From assembly GCA_041497995.1 (NCBI GenBank), contig JBGQHM010000003.1, forward strand, positions 1 to 53,758: a stretch of 53,758 nucleotides of DNA, read 5' to 3'. This document shows positions 8,162 through 14,955 of the stretch, piece after piece. How positions within the stretch are numbered: position 1 is the first letter of the stretch; every line of letters begins with the position of its first letter. The notes under the pieces are model-generated. The model worked only from the letters and a program-made list of their open reading frames with translations, ran no database searches and was not told the DNA's origin. The position numbers were made by a program, and so were the translations under genes. The DNA comes from DATKMS01 sp041497995. Its GTDB lineage: Bacteria > Desulfobacterota > Binatia > HRBIN30.

Positions 8162-9724
8162 TTAGGAGTCGCCCGTCGGCACTAGCGTCGCGAGCAGGTC
8201 CCGTCCTTCCGGATCGTTCGGTGCCAGCTCGATGTAGCGCTGCACGTTCACGGTGGCCGGCTTGGTCAGCCCGTGCGCTGCGTACAGCCTCGCCAAGTAG
8301 AGATACGCGTCGGGTGGAGGCGTGTCGAACCGCAGCGCTTGTTGCAGCGCGCGCTCGGCACTGACGTCGTCGTTGTGGGCGTAGTAAGCGCGGCCGAGCA
8401 TCCCCTGGGCGACAGCGCTCCAGGGATGGCGCTCGACCACGCGCGTCCAAGCGCTGACGTCGTCGTACCAGACACCGGCTGACCTGTAAGAGATCACCGC
8501 GAGAATCGCGGCGAGAGCGAAGCCTAGCCAGCGGAGGGGGAGACGCCACTGTCCGGCAAGGAGCAGGGACTCTGGGAGCCGATTCAACCCAACCGCCACC
8601 CACAGCGCGAATCCTACCAAGGGCAGGTACAGGTAGCGGTCGGCGCGTAGCTGTGCGAGCGGTACAACGTTCGATTCGGGCAGGAGCATCAAGACGAACC
8701 ACGCCAAGCAGAAGAACGACCACGGATACTGTCGCCGGCGAACGGTGACGGCGATGCACGCGAATGCAATCAGCCCTAGCGCTAGGAAGTTGAGCGGCTC
8801 GTAGAGCATCGTGCGCGGATAGTAGTACACGGGGGCCAGGTTCAGCGGTAAGAACAATGAGGTGACGTACTCCAGGTTCGCGCGGCTGACGATCAACACG
8901 TGGGCCAGCAAACTCCCCCCGTGGAGCGGGGCGAGCGCTGCGGCGTGCGCGTGTCCGGCGAGTGCCGCGCAGGTCACCGCAACCGCAACCGCGCCGAACG
9001 GCACTTTGTCCAGCCAACGCAACGGACGACCGAAGAACACATAGTCGTAGAGCAGCAAGACGGGTGGCAGGCTCACCGCCATAGCTTTCGACAGTGCCCC
9101 GATCGAGAAGGCCGTCAGCGCGGCCACATAGTACAACCTGTTACCAGAGCTCTTCCAGCGCTGATAGCTGATGAGGGTCAGCAAGCAAAACACACTGGCA
9201 AGTAGTGTCTTGCGTTCGACCGCAAGCGAAACCGTTTCCATCTGTACCGGATGGAGGGCGAAGAGCAGCGCAGCGGTGAGCGCCACGCGCCAAGTGGGGA
9301 CGATGGGTGAGAGGAAGACGAACATCAGGACCGCCGCGAGTGCATGCAACGAGACGTTGACCAGGTGATAGCCGAATGGCTCCAGCCCAGAGACCGCGTG
9401 CTGCACGGCAAACGACAGCATCGTTATAGGGATATAGTTTACGCGGTTGAACTCCGTTGCGATGCTCCGCACATTCTCCCACGTCAGCGCACGAATCGCG
9501 GGAGTGTAGAGAATGAGGCCGTCGTCAAACCCGAGCGGTAGAAAGGTGTTGCTCAGGGTCGGCCAGAAAGTCAGCACGGTCGCGCCGACGATCAGCGTCA
9601 GCGATATGAGCCACGCCCGTGTGCGACCCTGCCCTCCGACTCTCACCGAGGTGGGCTGGCAAGGCGCGCCGATCAGAGGCTGACCCGGCGCGTGCCGGCC
9701 CGGGTCGGTCTCGACGTTGGTCAC
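8162..9724 (-). CDS. TMTC-like multi-pass membrane glycosyltransferase with C-terminal TPRs (second copy)
   Basis: 520 residues. After a hydrophilic N-terminus come about ten transmembrane helices with motifs seen in bacterial TMTC/PMT-like proteins: FDDGLI after the first helix (acidic pair in the first external loop), LLFALHPVQMETVSLAVERK, and NLAPVYYYP. The last about 120 residues are soluble and TPR-like (WSAVAQGMLGRAYYAHN; DAYLYLARLYAAHG). Such proteins are expected to use lipid-linked sugars to glycosylate exported proteins; the pilin is a plausible target, but that is inference. I chose the GTG at 9724 because it overlaps the stop of the ABC permease (GTGA); the frame is open further upstream only as a shadow of that permease. 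Confidence 0.75.
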   Translation of the reverse strand: MTNVETDPGRHAPGQPLIGAPCQPTSVRVGGQGRTRAWLISLTLIVGATVLTFWPTLSNTFLPLGFDDGLILYTPAIRALTWENVRSIATEFNRVNYIPITMLSFAVQHAVSGLEPFGYHLVNVSLHALAAVLMFVFLSPIVPTWRVALTAALLFALHPVQMETVSLAVERKTLLASVFCLLTLISYQRWKSSGNRLYYVAALTAFSIGALSKAMAVSLPPVLLLYDYVFFGRPLRWLDKVPFGAVAVAVTCAALAGHAHAAALAPLHGGSLLAHVLIVSRANLEYVTSLFLPLNLAPVYYYPRTMLYEPLNFLALGLIAFACIAVTVRRRQYPWSFFCLAWFVLMLLPESNVVPLAQLRADRYLYLPLVGFALWVAVGLNRLPESLLLAGQWRLPLRWLGFALAAILAVISYRSAGVWYDDVSAWTRVVERHPWSAVAQGMLGRAYYAHNDDVSAERALQQALRFDTPPPDAYLYLARLYAAHGLTKPATVNVQRYIELAPNDPEGRDLLATLVPTGDS

Positions 9725-10488
9725 ACGAACTCTCGACGCTGAAAGATGGCGACGCTGATGATCAGTAAGAGAGCGGTGTAGGCTGCCGCGTACACCACCG
9801 CGTGAAGGTAATAGACCGGCGGCAGCGCCAGGCCGTAGGCAACCCGGTCCGCGATGTAGTACTGGTTCAGATGGGGCAATACGGCGTACAACGCCCGTGC
9901 GACGTAGCGCAGCGTTGGCGACTGATCGGGAGTCATCAAGTAGTCGAGGATGGGCGTCGAACGACCGGCGATGAACGTTGCAGCAGTGAACAACCCCGCG
10001 AGTGCCGGCGTGACAACGATCGAGGAAAAGAAAACGGCCACTGCGGACAGGATGCCGAGCTCCAACACCATAGTGGCGACAACCGGTAGGATCTGCCAAT
10101 CGATCGTGCCCTCGATACAATAGAGCAGTGCGAGGAGCGCTGCGGCCATGAGGGTCATCATGGCCGCAAGAGTTGCTAGCAGGCCGAAGAACTTCCCCAC
10201 GAGAAACTGCCAGCGCGCTACCGGCTTCGACAGGATGTTGTAGATCGTGCGCTTCCCAAGCTCCTTGCTCAGCATACTGACACCGAGGACGACGGTTGTC
10301 ACGACGCCAAAGAGCGAGATACTGAAGAGACTGAAGTCCTTCACGAACTTGATGGTGTCGCCGATTGACGCCCAACCGAAGGCGGCGGAGACACCGGTGA
10401 CCACGCAGGCGAACAGGAGGATGGAATAGAGAGCCTTGTTACGAATAGCCTCCCGGCTCGTATTGACGGCGATGGCAAGGACTTTCAT
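9721..10488 (-). CDS. pilI: ABC-2 type permease, PilI-like
   Basis: 255 residues with about six hydrophobic segments, beginning with an amphipathic N-terminus (REAIRNKALYSILLFACVV) typical of ABC-2 permeases and containing SKELGKRTIYNILSKPV, the cytoplasmic loop common in NosY-like permeases. It should pair with the ATPase encoded at 12220-13161. Myxococcus xanthus has an ABC ATPase/permease pair (pilH, pilI) between pilA and pilD that is needed for pilus assembly, and this gene holds the equivalent place. It is coupled to both neighbouring TMTC-like genes: ATGA overlap upstream and GTGA downstream. The transported substrate is unknown. The symbol rests on synteny. Confidence 0.75.
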   Translation of the reverse strand: MKVLAIAVNTSREAIRNKALYSILLFACVVTGVSAAFGWASIGDTIKFVKDFSLFSISLFGVVTTVVLGVSMLSKELGKRTIYNILSKPVARWQFLVGKFFGLLATLAAMMTLMAAALLALLYCIEGTIDWQILPVVATMVLELGILSAVAVFFSSIVVTPALAGLFTAATFIAGRSTPILDYLMTPDQSPTLRYVARALYAVLPHLNQYYIADRVAYGLALPPVYYLHAVVYAAAYTALLLIISVAIFQRREFV

Positions 10489-12230
10489 TCGACCCTCACG
10501 GCGTCAGTTGATGTCTGTTCGAGCCGCGCCACGTAGACCTGCAGCTCGTGGTCGCTTGCGTTGAGCGCTAGTGAGCGGCGCAGGACATCGATCCCTTTGT
10601 CGGTGTCACCCATGGCAACCAGACTGGCCCCGAGCCCTTTGAGCAGATTTGCGTCGGTCGGCTGGTAGCGCAAGCCGTTGCGGCAGGCGCGGATCGCCGC
10701 CGCGAAGCGCTCGTTGCTTACCAGCGCATGACAGAGGTTGGTGTGGGCGTCATGAAGGTCCGGCGCGATCTGCAGCGCTCTGTGGTACCACATGATCGCG
10801 TCGTCCGGCTCACCCTGCTCTTCGGACGCAATGCCGATGCCGAGAGCTGCACCCTCCGTCCACGCCGCGATGGTCAGGGCACGTTCGTACTGCGCCACCG
10901 CGGCGGCGTTTGCACCCCGTGCCTGCAGGGCGGTGCCGAGGTTGTACAGCGCCTTCGCGCTGTTCGGCGCGCTTCGTGCCGTACTGTCGAACAGAGTGAA
11001 ATTGTCCTTCCAGTCTGCGTTGCGCATCCACGTGCGTGCGCCAAAGACCATGACGAGGAGCCCCAACGCTGCCGTACCGATGGTTCTATAGCGCGGCGTT
11101 CGCAACATCGCGTCGAAGGCAAGGGCGGCCAGGAGTACCCATCCGACCGAGGGGAGGTACAGCAAGCGCTCGGCTTTGACCGTGCCGATGGGAAACAGCA
11201 GATTCGCCGTCATGAGCAACGTGGCAAGTGGAAACACGACCGCAAACCGAACCGCCGGCCGAGAAGTGTACACAGCAAGTACCGTGGCTACGCAAAGTAG
11301 TGCGAGTCCTGCCAGGCAGCGCGGGTCGACCCAGTTCTCAATCAGCGGAACCTGGTTGTAGGAGTAGTCCGCGGACAGGACGAGAGGCAGGTTGAGGAGA
11401 CCGAAGTAGTCCCACAGCACGCCGCACGCCGAGCTCACCCGCACCGTCCAGGGAACGAACGCGAGCAGGTTGTCGAGCGGCGTCAGTCTGTCTGTTGGAA
11501 TGCCTCCCAGCGTCCCTACAACCAAGTAGCGGAAGATTGCAAAGACCCCGAAGCACAACAGGTACGGCACCCAATCGAGGCTCCGAACTTCCTTCCAGAC
11601 GCCGTCGAGGAGTAGCTCCTTTCGACGGGTCACGCGGTAGAGCAACACGAGTGGCAGGATTGTCACCGCGCTTTCCTTGCTGAAGACGGCGAGCGAGAAA
11701 CTCGCAACGGACAGCGTAAGCCATCCCCGTGCGGACCACCGGTTCGGCGCCTCGTCAATCAGTCCCGCACTCAGTACTGCCAGCAGTCCGAAGAAAGCGG
11801 CTAGGAGTTCCGCCCTGCCGACGATACTGGTAACTGCCTCCGTGTGAAGCGGATGAAGTGCGAACAGAACCGCGGCGATGACAGCAACGCGCTCGTGGAA
11901 CAGTCGCGCGCTCAGCCAGAAGACGAGAACGGTCACGCCGGCGTGGAGCAGCACGTTGACGGCATGGAAAGCCGTCGCGTTGCCGGGCGTCAGTGCTTCG
12001 TTGATGGTGAAGCTCAGCACGGTGAATGGACGGTAGAGGTAGGCGAGCAACGGCATGGGCGTGGCAAAGATCTCCGTCAGGTCGATGCCTTTGATCACTG
12101 CTGCATTGTCTCGGATGTTCGGCAAGTCATCCAGCGTAAACCCGGCGGTCAGCGCATTCAGATATGGCAGGACGCTGAGCGCAACGAGGATCGCGATGGT
12201 CCGCGCGGTTGGTTTCAGTTCAGTCTCCAT
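10485..12230 (-). CDS. TMTC-like multi-pass membrane glycosyltransferase with C-terminal TPRs (first copy)
   Basis: 581 residues from ATG 12230, which overlaps the end of the ABC ATPase gene by 11 bases. Ten or so transmembrane helices carry TMTC-type motifs: FTLDDLPNIRDN after helix 1 (acidic pair), LFALHPLHTEAVTSIVGRAE, SKESAVTILPLVLLY, and SADYSYNQVPL, the DUF1736-like loop of TMTC proteins. The C-terminal about 200 residues contain four or five TPRs (AKALYNLGTALQARGANAAA; AIMWYHRALQIAPDLHDA). Expected role: transfer of a sugar from a polyprenyl-phosphate donor to exported protein. It belongs to the same family as the second copy at 8162-9724, but the two diverge strongly in sequence, which argues against a recent duplication. 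Confidence 0.78.
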   Translation of the reverse strand: METELKPTARTIAILVALSVLPYLNALTAGFTLDDLPNIRDNAAVIKGIDLTEIFATPMPLLAYLYRPFTVLSFTINEALTPGNATAFHAVNVLLHAGVTVLVFWLSARLFHERVAVIAAVLFALHPLHTEAVTSIVGRAELLAAFFGLLAVLSAGLIDEAPNRWSARGWLTLSVASFSLAVFSKESAVTILPLVLLYRVTRRKELLLDGVWKEVRSLDWVPYLLCFGVFAIFRYLVVGTLGGIPTDRLTPLDNLLAFVPWTVRVSSACGVLWDYFGLLNLPLVLSADYSYNQVPLIENWVDPRCLAGLALLCVATVLAVYTSRPAVRFAVVFPLATLLMTANLLFPIGTVKAERLLYLPSVGWVLLAALAFDAMLRTPRYRTIGTAALGLLVMVFGARTWMRNADWKDNFTLFDSTARSAPNSAKALYNLGTALQARGANAAAVAQYERALTIAAWTEGAALGIGIASEEQGEPDDAIMWYHRALQIAPDLHDAHTNLCHALVSNERFAAAIRACRNGLRYQPTDANLLKGLGASLVAMGDTDKGIDVLRRSLALNASDHELQVYVARLEQTSTDAVRVE

Positions 12231-13161
12231 TCGATCCGTTGCTGGTGTAGCGCAGAAAGCGTTGTTCGAGGGACGGACGCTCGGGCAGAATGGCCTCGAT
12301 TTCAGAGCCGCTCCCATGCAACTCGGCTAGCGCAGCGTTCACCGCCGCCCGATCCTTCAGCTTCACCGTCCATCGATCCGGTCCTCCGGTGAGAGGCTCG
12401 GCTGCTATCTGTGTGAGCACCGCGAGGGCACGGCAGGACGTCCCGACAATGACCAACGTGTACGACTCTGGCGGGGCCGTATCGCTTCCTAGATCGATCA
12501 CCTCCTGCAAGCGACCCTGCTTGAGGATTGCGACGCGGTCGCACAGGGCTTCAGCGTCGCTGAGAATGTGCGAAGAGAACAGGACGGTGGTACCGCTGTG
12601 CTTCAGCGAAGCGATCAGGTCGCGCATCTCCTTGCGGCCGACCGGGTCGAGGCCCGACATGGGTTCATCCAAGATGACCAGTCGCGGACAGTGCATGATG
12701 GCCTGCGCGACCGCGACGCGCTGCAGCGTCCCTTTTGATAACGAACGCATCGGCGCGTGCAGCTTGTTGGAGATACGAAACTGGTCGACAAGTTCGCGGA
12801 TTCGACTGCGCCGCGCAGCTGGGTCCATGCCATAGAGTTGGCCGTAGAAGTTCAAAGTCTCCGCCACCGTCAGGTAATCGTAGAAGTACGGCTGCTCGGG
12901 GGAAAAGCCAATCCCCTGACGCGGGCGATGCCGATCAAGCGGCGTGCCCTGCCAGAGCAACGTGCCACTCGTCGGTCGCAACAACCCGATGAGCAGCTTG
13001 AACGTGGTCGTTTTGCCCGCACCGTTGTGACCGATGAGCCCGAAGACCTCTCCTTCGTTGATGGCGAACGACAGCCCGTCGACGGCACGCGTGGGGCGAA
13101 ACATCCAGTTGCTTCGAAAGCACTTCGAGACGGCGACGAGCTCTGCAACGAGTTGGCTCAT
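12220..13161 (-). CDS. pilH: ABC transporter ATPase, PilH-like
   Basis: 313 residues. A complete ABC ATPase: Walker A GHNGAGKTTT, Q-loop region GFSPEQPYF, signature SLSKGTLQR, Walker B LVILDEPMSGLDP and H-loop SSHILSD. The last about 90 residues are an extra domain like those of CcmA/NatA-type exporters (the DRWTVKLKDR region). It should drive the permease encoded at 9721-10488. Place and family match pilH of Myxococcus xanthus, where the ATPase is needed for pilus biogenesis; the symbol is given on that basis. The gene starts 2 bases after the TPR gene stop. Confidence 0.85.
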   Translation of the reverse strand: MSQLVAELVAVSKCFRSNWMFRPTRAVDGLSFAINEGEVFGLIGHNGAGKTTTFKLLIGLLRPTSGTLLWQGTPLDRHRPRQGIGFSPEQPYFYDYLTVAETLNFYGQLYGMDPAARRSRIRELVDQFRISNKLHAPMRSLSKGTLQRVAVAQAIMHCPRLVILDEPMSGLDPVGRKEMRDLIASLKHSGTTVLFSSHILSDAEALCDRVAILKQGRLQEVIDLGSDTAPPESYTLVIVGTSCRALAVLTQIAAEPLTGGPDRWTVKLKDRAAVNAALAELHGSGSEIEAILPERPSLEQRFLRYTSNGSNGD

Positions 13162-13163
13162 GG

Positions 13164-14153
13164 TCAGTTCCCAGAGCGCTTTGCTCTAAGAAAGGCCTCG
13201 CGCAGCTGGCTGCTTCCCAGGCGCGTTGGCTTATGGCCTGAGGTGCTGACGACATGGCCGGAGGCGTGGTCGAATTCATACCGGCCGCCAAACGGCTCTT
13301 GCGGGACCTGCGTGAGGACGCCTGCAGAAAGCAGCTCACCGAGATCGCTTGGTGACCGCCCGGCGCGTCGTTCAAACACCTGCACCACGGCGTCCAGAGA
13401 GGTGATATCGTCCGAAAGGGTCAGCTCGCGGATGCGCTGGTGAATCACCTCGCGCATATCCCCACTCACGTTGTGGCGCTCGAGCTCGGAGAGGAAGTCA
13501 ACGGCACTTGCGGGCCCGCGATGCGCCGCCTCGACGACCGTAGCCAGACGACCGATGAACTCGGGCGCCCCGGGTAGAAAGGTCGCCTGCCGCAACGTGC
13601 GGCTCGCGGAGTCCAGATCGTCGCGGAAGAAGTAGTAGCTGAAACCCAACATGTAGTGGAGCTGCCAGGAGCCGGGCATATTGCGCGCGCCTTTTTCCAG
13701 TAGCGCGATGCCATCGTCGATGCGGTCCGCCTCCCATGGGAGAATGACGCCGCAAAAGTGATACACGTGATCCGCTCGCGGATCGAGATCCGTCACGACG
13801 TCGCACATCGACGCCAGCCACGGGTAGATGCGGTTGCCTCGGTAGTGCCGACCGAAGTAGCTGATGGCGCGAAACCAGAGCACGTCCGCTAGCGCTTGTT
13901 CATAGCCCAGCGAAACAACCCGCAGAAAACGAGCTGGCGGTAAGTAGACGAGTTCAGCAGGGTCGGACTCGGCGCGGCGATGGTGATCGAGCGCTGCACT
14001 CGACCAGGAAGCCGCTGCCATCAACACGACGACCGCTACCAACGATGACCCGATAGTGCGGGGTCGGCTGCGTGGCCAGCGGTCGTCAGTGCAACGCCAT
14101 GGCAGGTGCCGCGGAAGGTCGCAAGCTGTCGAACCGAGCGTGGCCATTGCCAT
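13164..14153 (-). CDS. TPR-like membrane-anchored protein of the pil locus (pilG position)
   Basis: 329 residues. One transmembrane helix (about residues 35-55, IGSSLVAVVVLMAAASW) is followed by a large soluble part rich in helix pairs with TPR character (GYEQALADVLWFRAISYFGR; DDGIALLEKGARNMPGSWQL; DLDSASRTLRQATFL). The C-terminal 60 residues (SPSDLGELLSAGVLTQVP, then a GGRYEF-containing end) resemble the short beta end found in several pilus-linked TPR proteins. In Myxococcus the gene between pilA and pilH is pilG, of unclear biochemical role; this is its positional counterpart, but sequence homology could not be tested. ATG codons at 14153 and 14147 are both possible; no strong Shine-Dalgarno is visible. 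Confidence 0.65.
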   Translation of the reverse strand: MAMATLGSTACDLPRHLPWRCTDDRWPRSRPRTIGSSLVAVVVLMAAASWSSAALDHHRRAESDPAELVYLPPARFLRVVSLGYEQALADVLWFRAISYFGRHYRGNRIYPWLASMCDVVTDLDPRADHVYHFCGVILPWEADRIDDGIALLEKGARNMPGSWQLHYMLGFSYYFFRDDLDSASRTLRQATFLPGAPEFIGRLATVVEAAHRGPASAVDFLSELERHNVSGDMREVIHQRIRELTLSDDITSLDAVVQVFERRAGRSPSDLGELLSAGVLTQVPQEPFGGRYEFDHASGHVVSTSGHKPTRLGSSQLREAFLRAKRSGN

Positions 14154-14216
14154 TGGATCAATTGCGCGGCGGGACGATGTCTAAGTGTTGAGAGAGAAGG
14201 AAGGTGGGAATACGAG

Positions 14217-14243
14217 CAGGGACGGGTGGTACACCCGTCCCTG
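14217..14243 (-). terminator. Strong hairpin between pilA and the downstream pil genes
   Basis: CAGGGACGGGTG (14217-14228) and CACCCGTCCCTG (14232-14243) are perfect 12-bp complementary arms around a 3-base loop, 23 bases after the pilA stop. No T-run follows on the minus strand, so it is not a classical intrinsic terminator. It could act as an attenuator or as a 3' stabiliser letting pilA mRNA exceed that of the downstream genes; it could also be a REP-type palindrome. Confidence 0.6.
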
Positions 14244-14265
14244 CCGCGCCGGTCCGCTCAAGTAC

Positions 14266-14637
14266 TTATGGATTCGTGATGCCGCCGTTCGCGCTGTCGT
14301 AGGTCCAAGTCACACCACCATTGCTGTGCTTCGATGTTCCCGTGAAGCCCGTGGTGCCAACCAAAGCCATCGTGAGGTCGACGCCTTTCGACGGCTGGAA
14401 ATTGATCTTGCTGTTGCAATCAGTTTGGCTGCAAGCGACGTACACGTTGCCATTCGCGAAGACTGCTTCCTCGGCGGTTGCCGCGTTGCGCAGATCCGAC
14501 TGGGCACGAGCGTCAAAGCCTCTCTGCCGATAGAGTGCGAATTGCGGAATGGCGATCGCGGCCAGAATGCCGATGATGGCCACAACGACCAGTAGTTCAA
14601 TCAACGTAAAACCTTCGTTATTCCTCAGAGCCTTCAT
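14266..14637 (-). CDS. pilA: Major type IV pilin PilA
   Basis: 123 residues. The leader is MKALRNNEG, cut before FTLIELLVVVAIIGILAAI, giving a mature protein of 114 residues with Glu5. Aromatic residues of the mature chain sit at 1, 24, 27, 32, 51 and 57, the same six positions as in the 61-residue Geobacter sulfurreducens pilin. After residue 57 the chain continues with a Cys pair (C60 and C65, CSQTDC) and about 50 residues of globular domain rich in Thr, Ser and Gly. The ATG at 14637 has a strong GGGAGG 6 bases upstream. The frame is open further upstream, but the leader fixes the start. A sigma54-type promoter lies about 106 bases upstream of the ATG counting from its predicted start site, and a strong hairpin follows the gene. 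Confidence 0.95.
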   Translation of the reverse strand: MKALRNNEGFTLIELLVVVAIIGILAAIAIPQFALYRQRGFDARAQSDLRNAATAEEAVFANGNVYVACSQTDCNSKINFQPSKGVDLTMALVGTTGFTGTSKHSNGGVTWTYDSANGGITNP

Positions 14638-14754
14638 TGTATCCTCCCTTTTCTGATTTCGATCGGTTTGCTGGCGTTCAACGTCGAGCGGAGTCATCAG
14701 GGCGGCCCGTGCGTCTGTTTCATCGATCACCTCCCAGCTCGCTTCCCTGGCAGA

Positions 14755-14769
14755 GCAATGGACGTACCA
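14755..14769 (-). promoter_or_regulatory. Sigma54 (RpoN) promoter of pilA
   Basis: Minus strand reads TGGTAC (14769-14764), five bases, TTGC (14758-14755) then T. The consensus is TGGCAC-N5-TTGC(A/T), so only one mismatch, with the invariant GG and GC correctly spaced. The predicted start site near 14743 gives a leader of about 106 bases. The rest of the 318-base gap between pilA and the activator gene (14638-14955) holds no gene and should contain the activator's upstream binding sites. pilA genes are known RpoN/PilR targets in other bacteria. Confidence 0.75.
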
Positions 14770-14955
14770 ACCATCTTGCGCTCCGCCGGCGGAAAGACAG
14801 AAGGGAGGTGGTACAGGAGAGAACAACGAATCGAGTGGTTCGGCGACGCAGTGACAGGTTTTGGTCCGCGATTTTTTTGACGAGCTTGATGTTTGATGAC
14901 TGCCTTGCCGCGAAATCGCATTCTGCTGATGCACAGCCTTGGTGTGCACCTGGAC

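Noticed and set aside
14266..14637. Claim that the pili are conductive nanowires
   Set aside because: The aromatic match is real but the mechanism is disputed, and the pilin is long. No cytochrome genes are in the window. Kept only as an observation to test.
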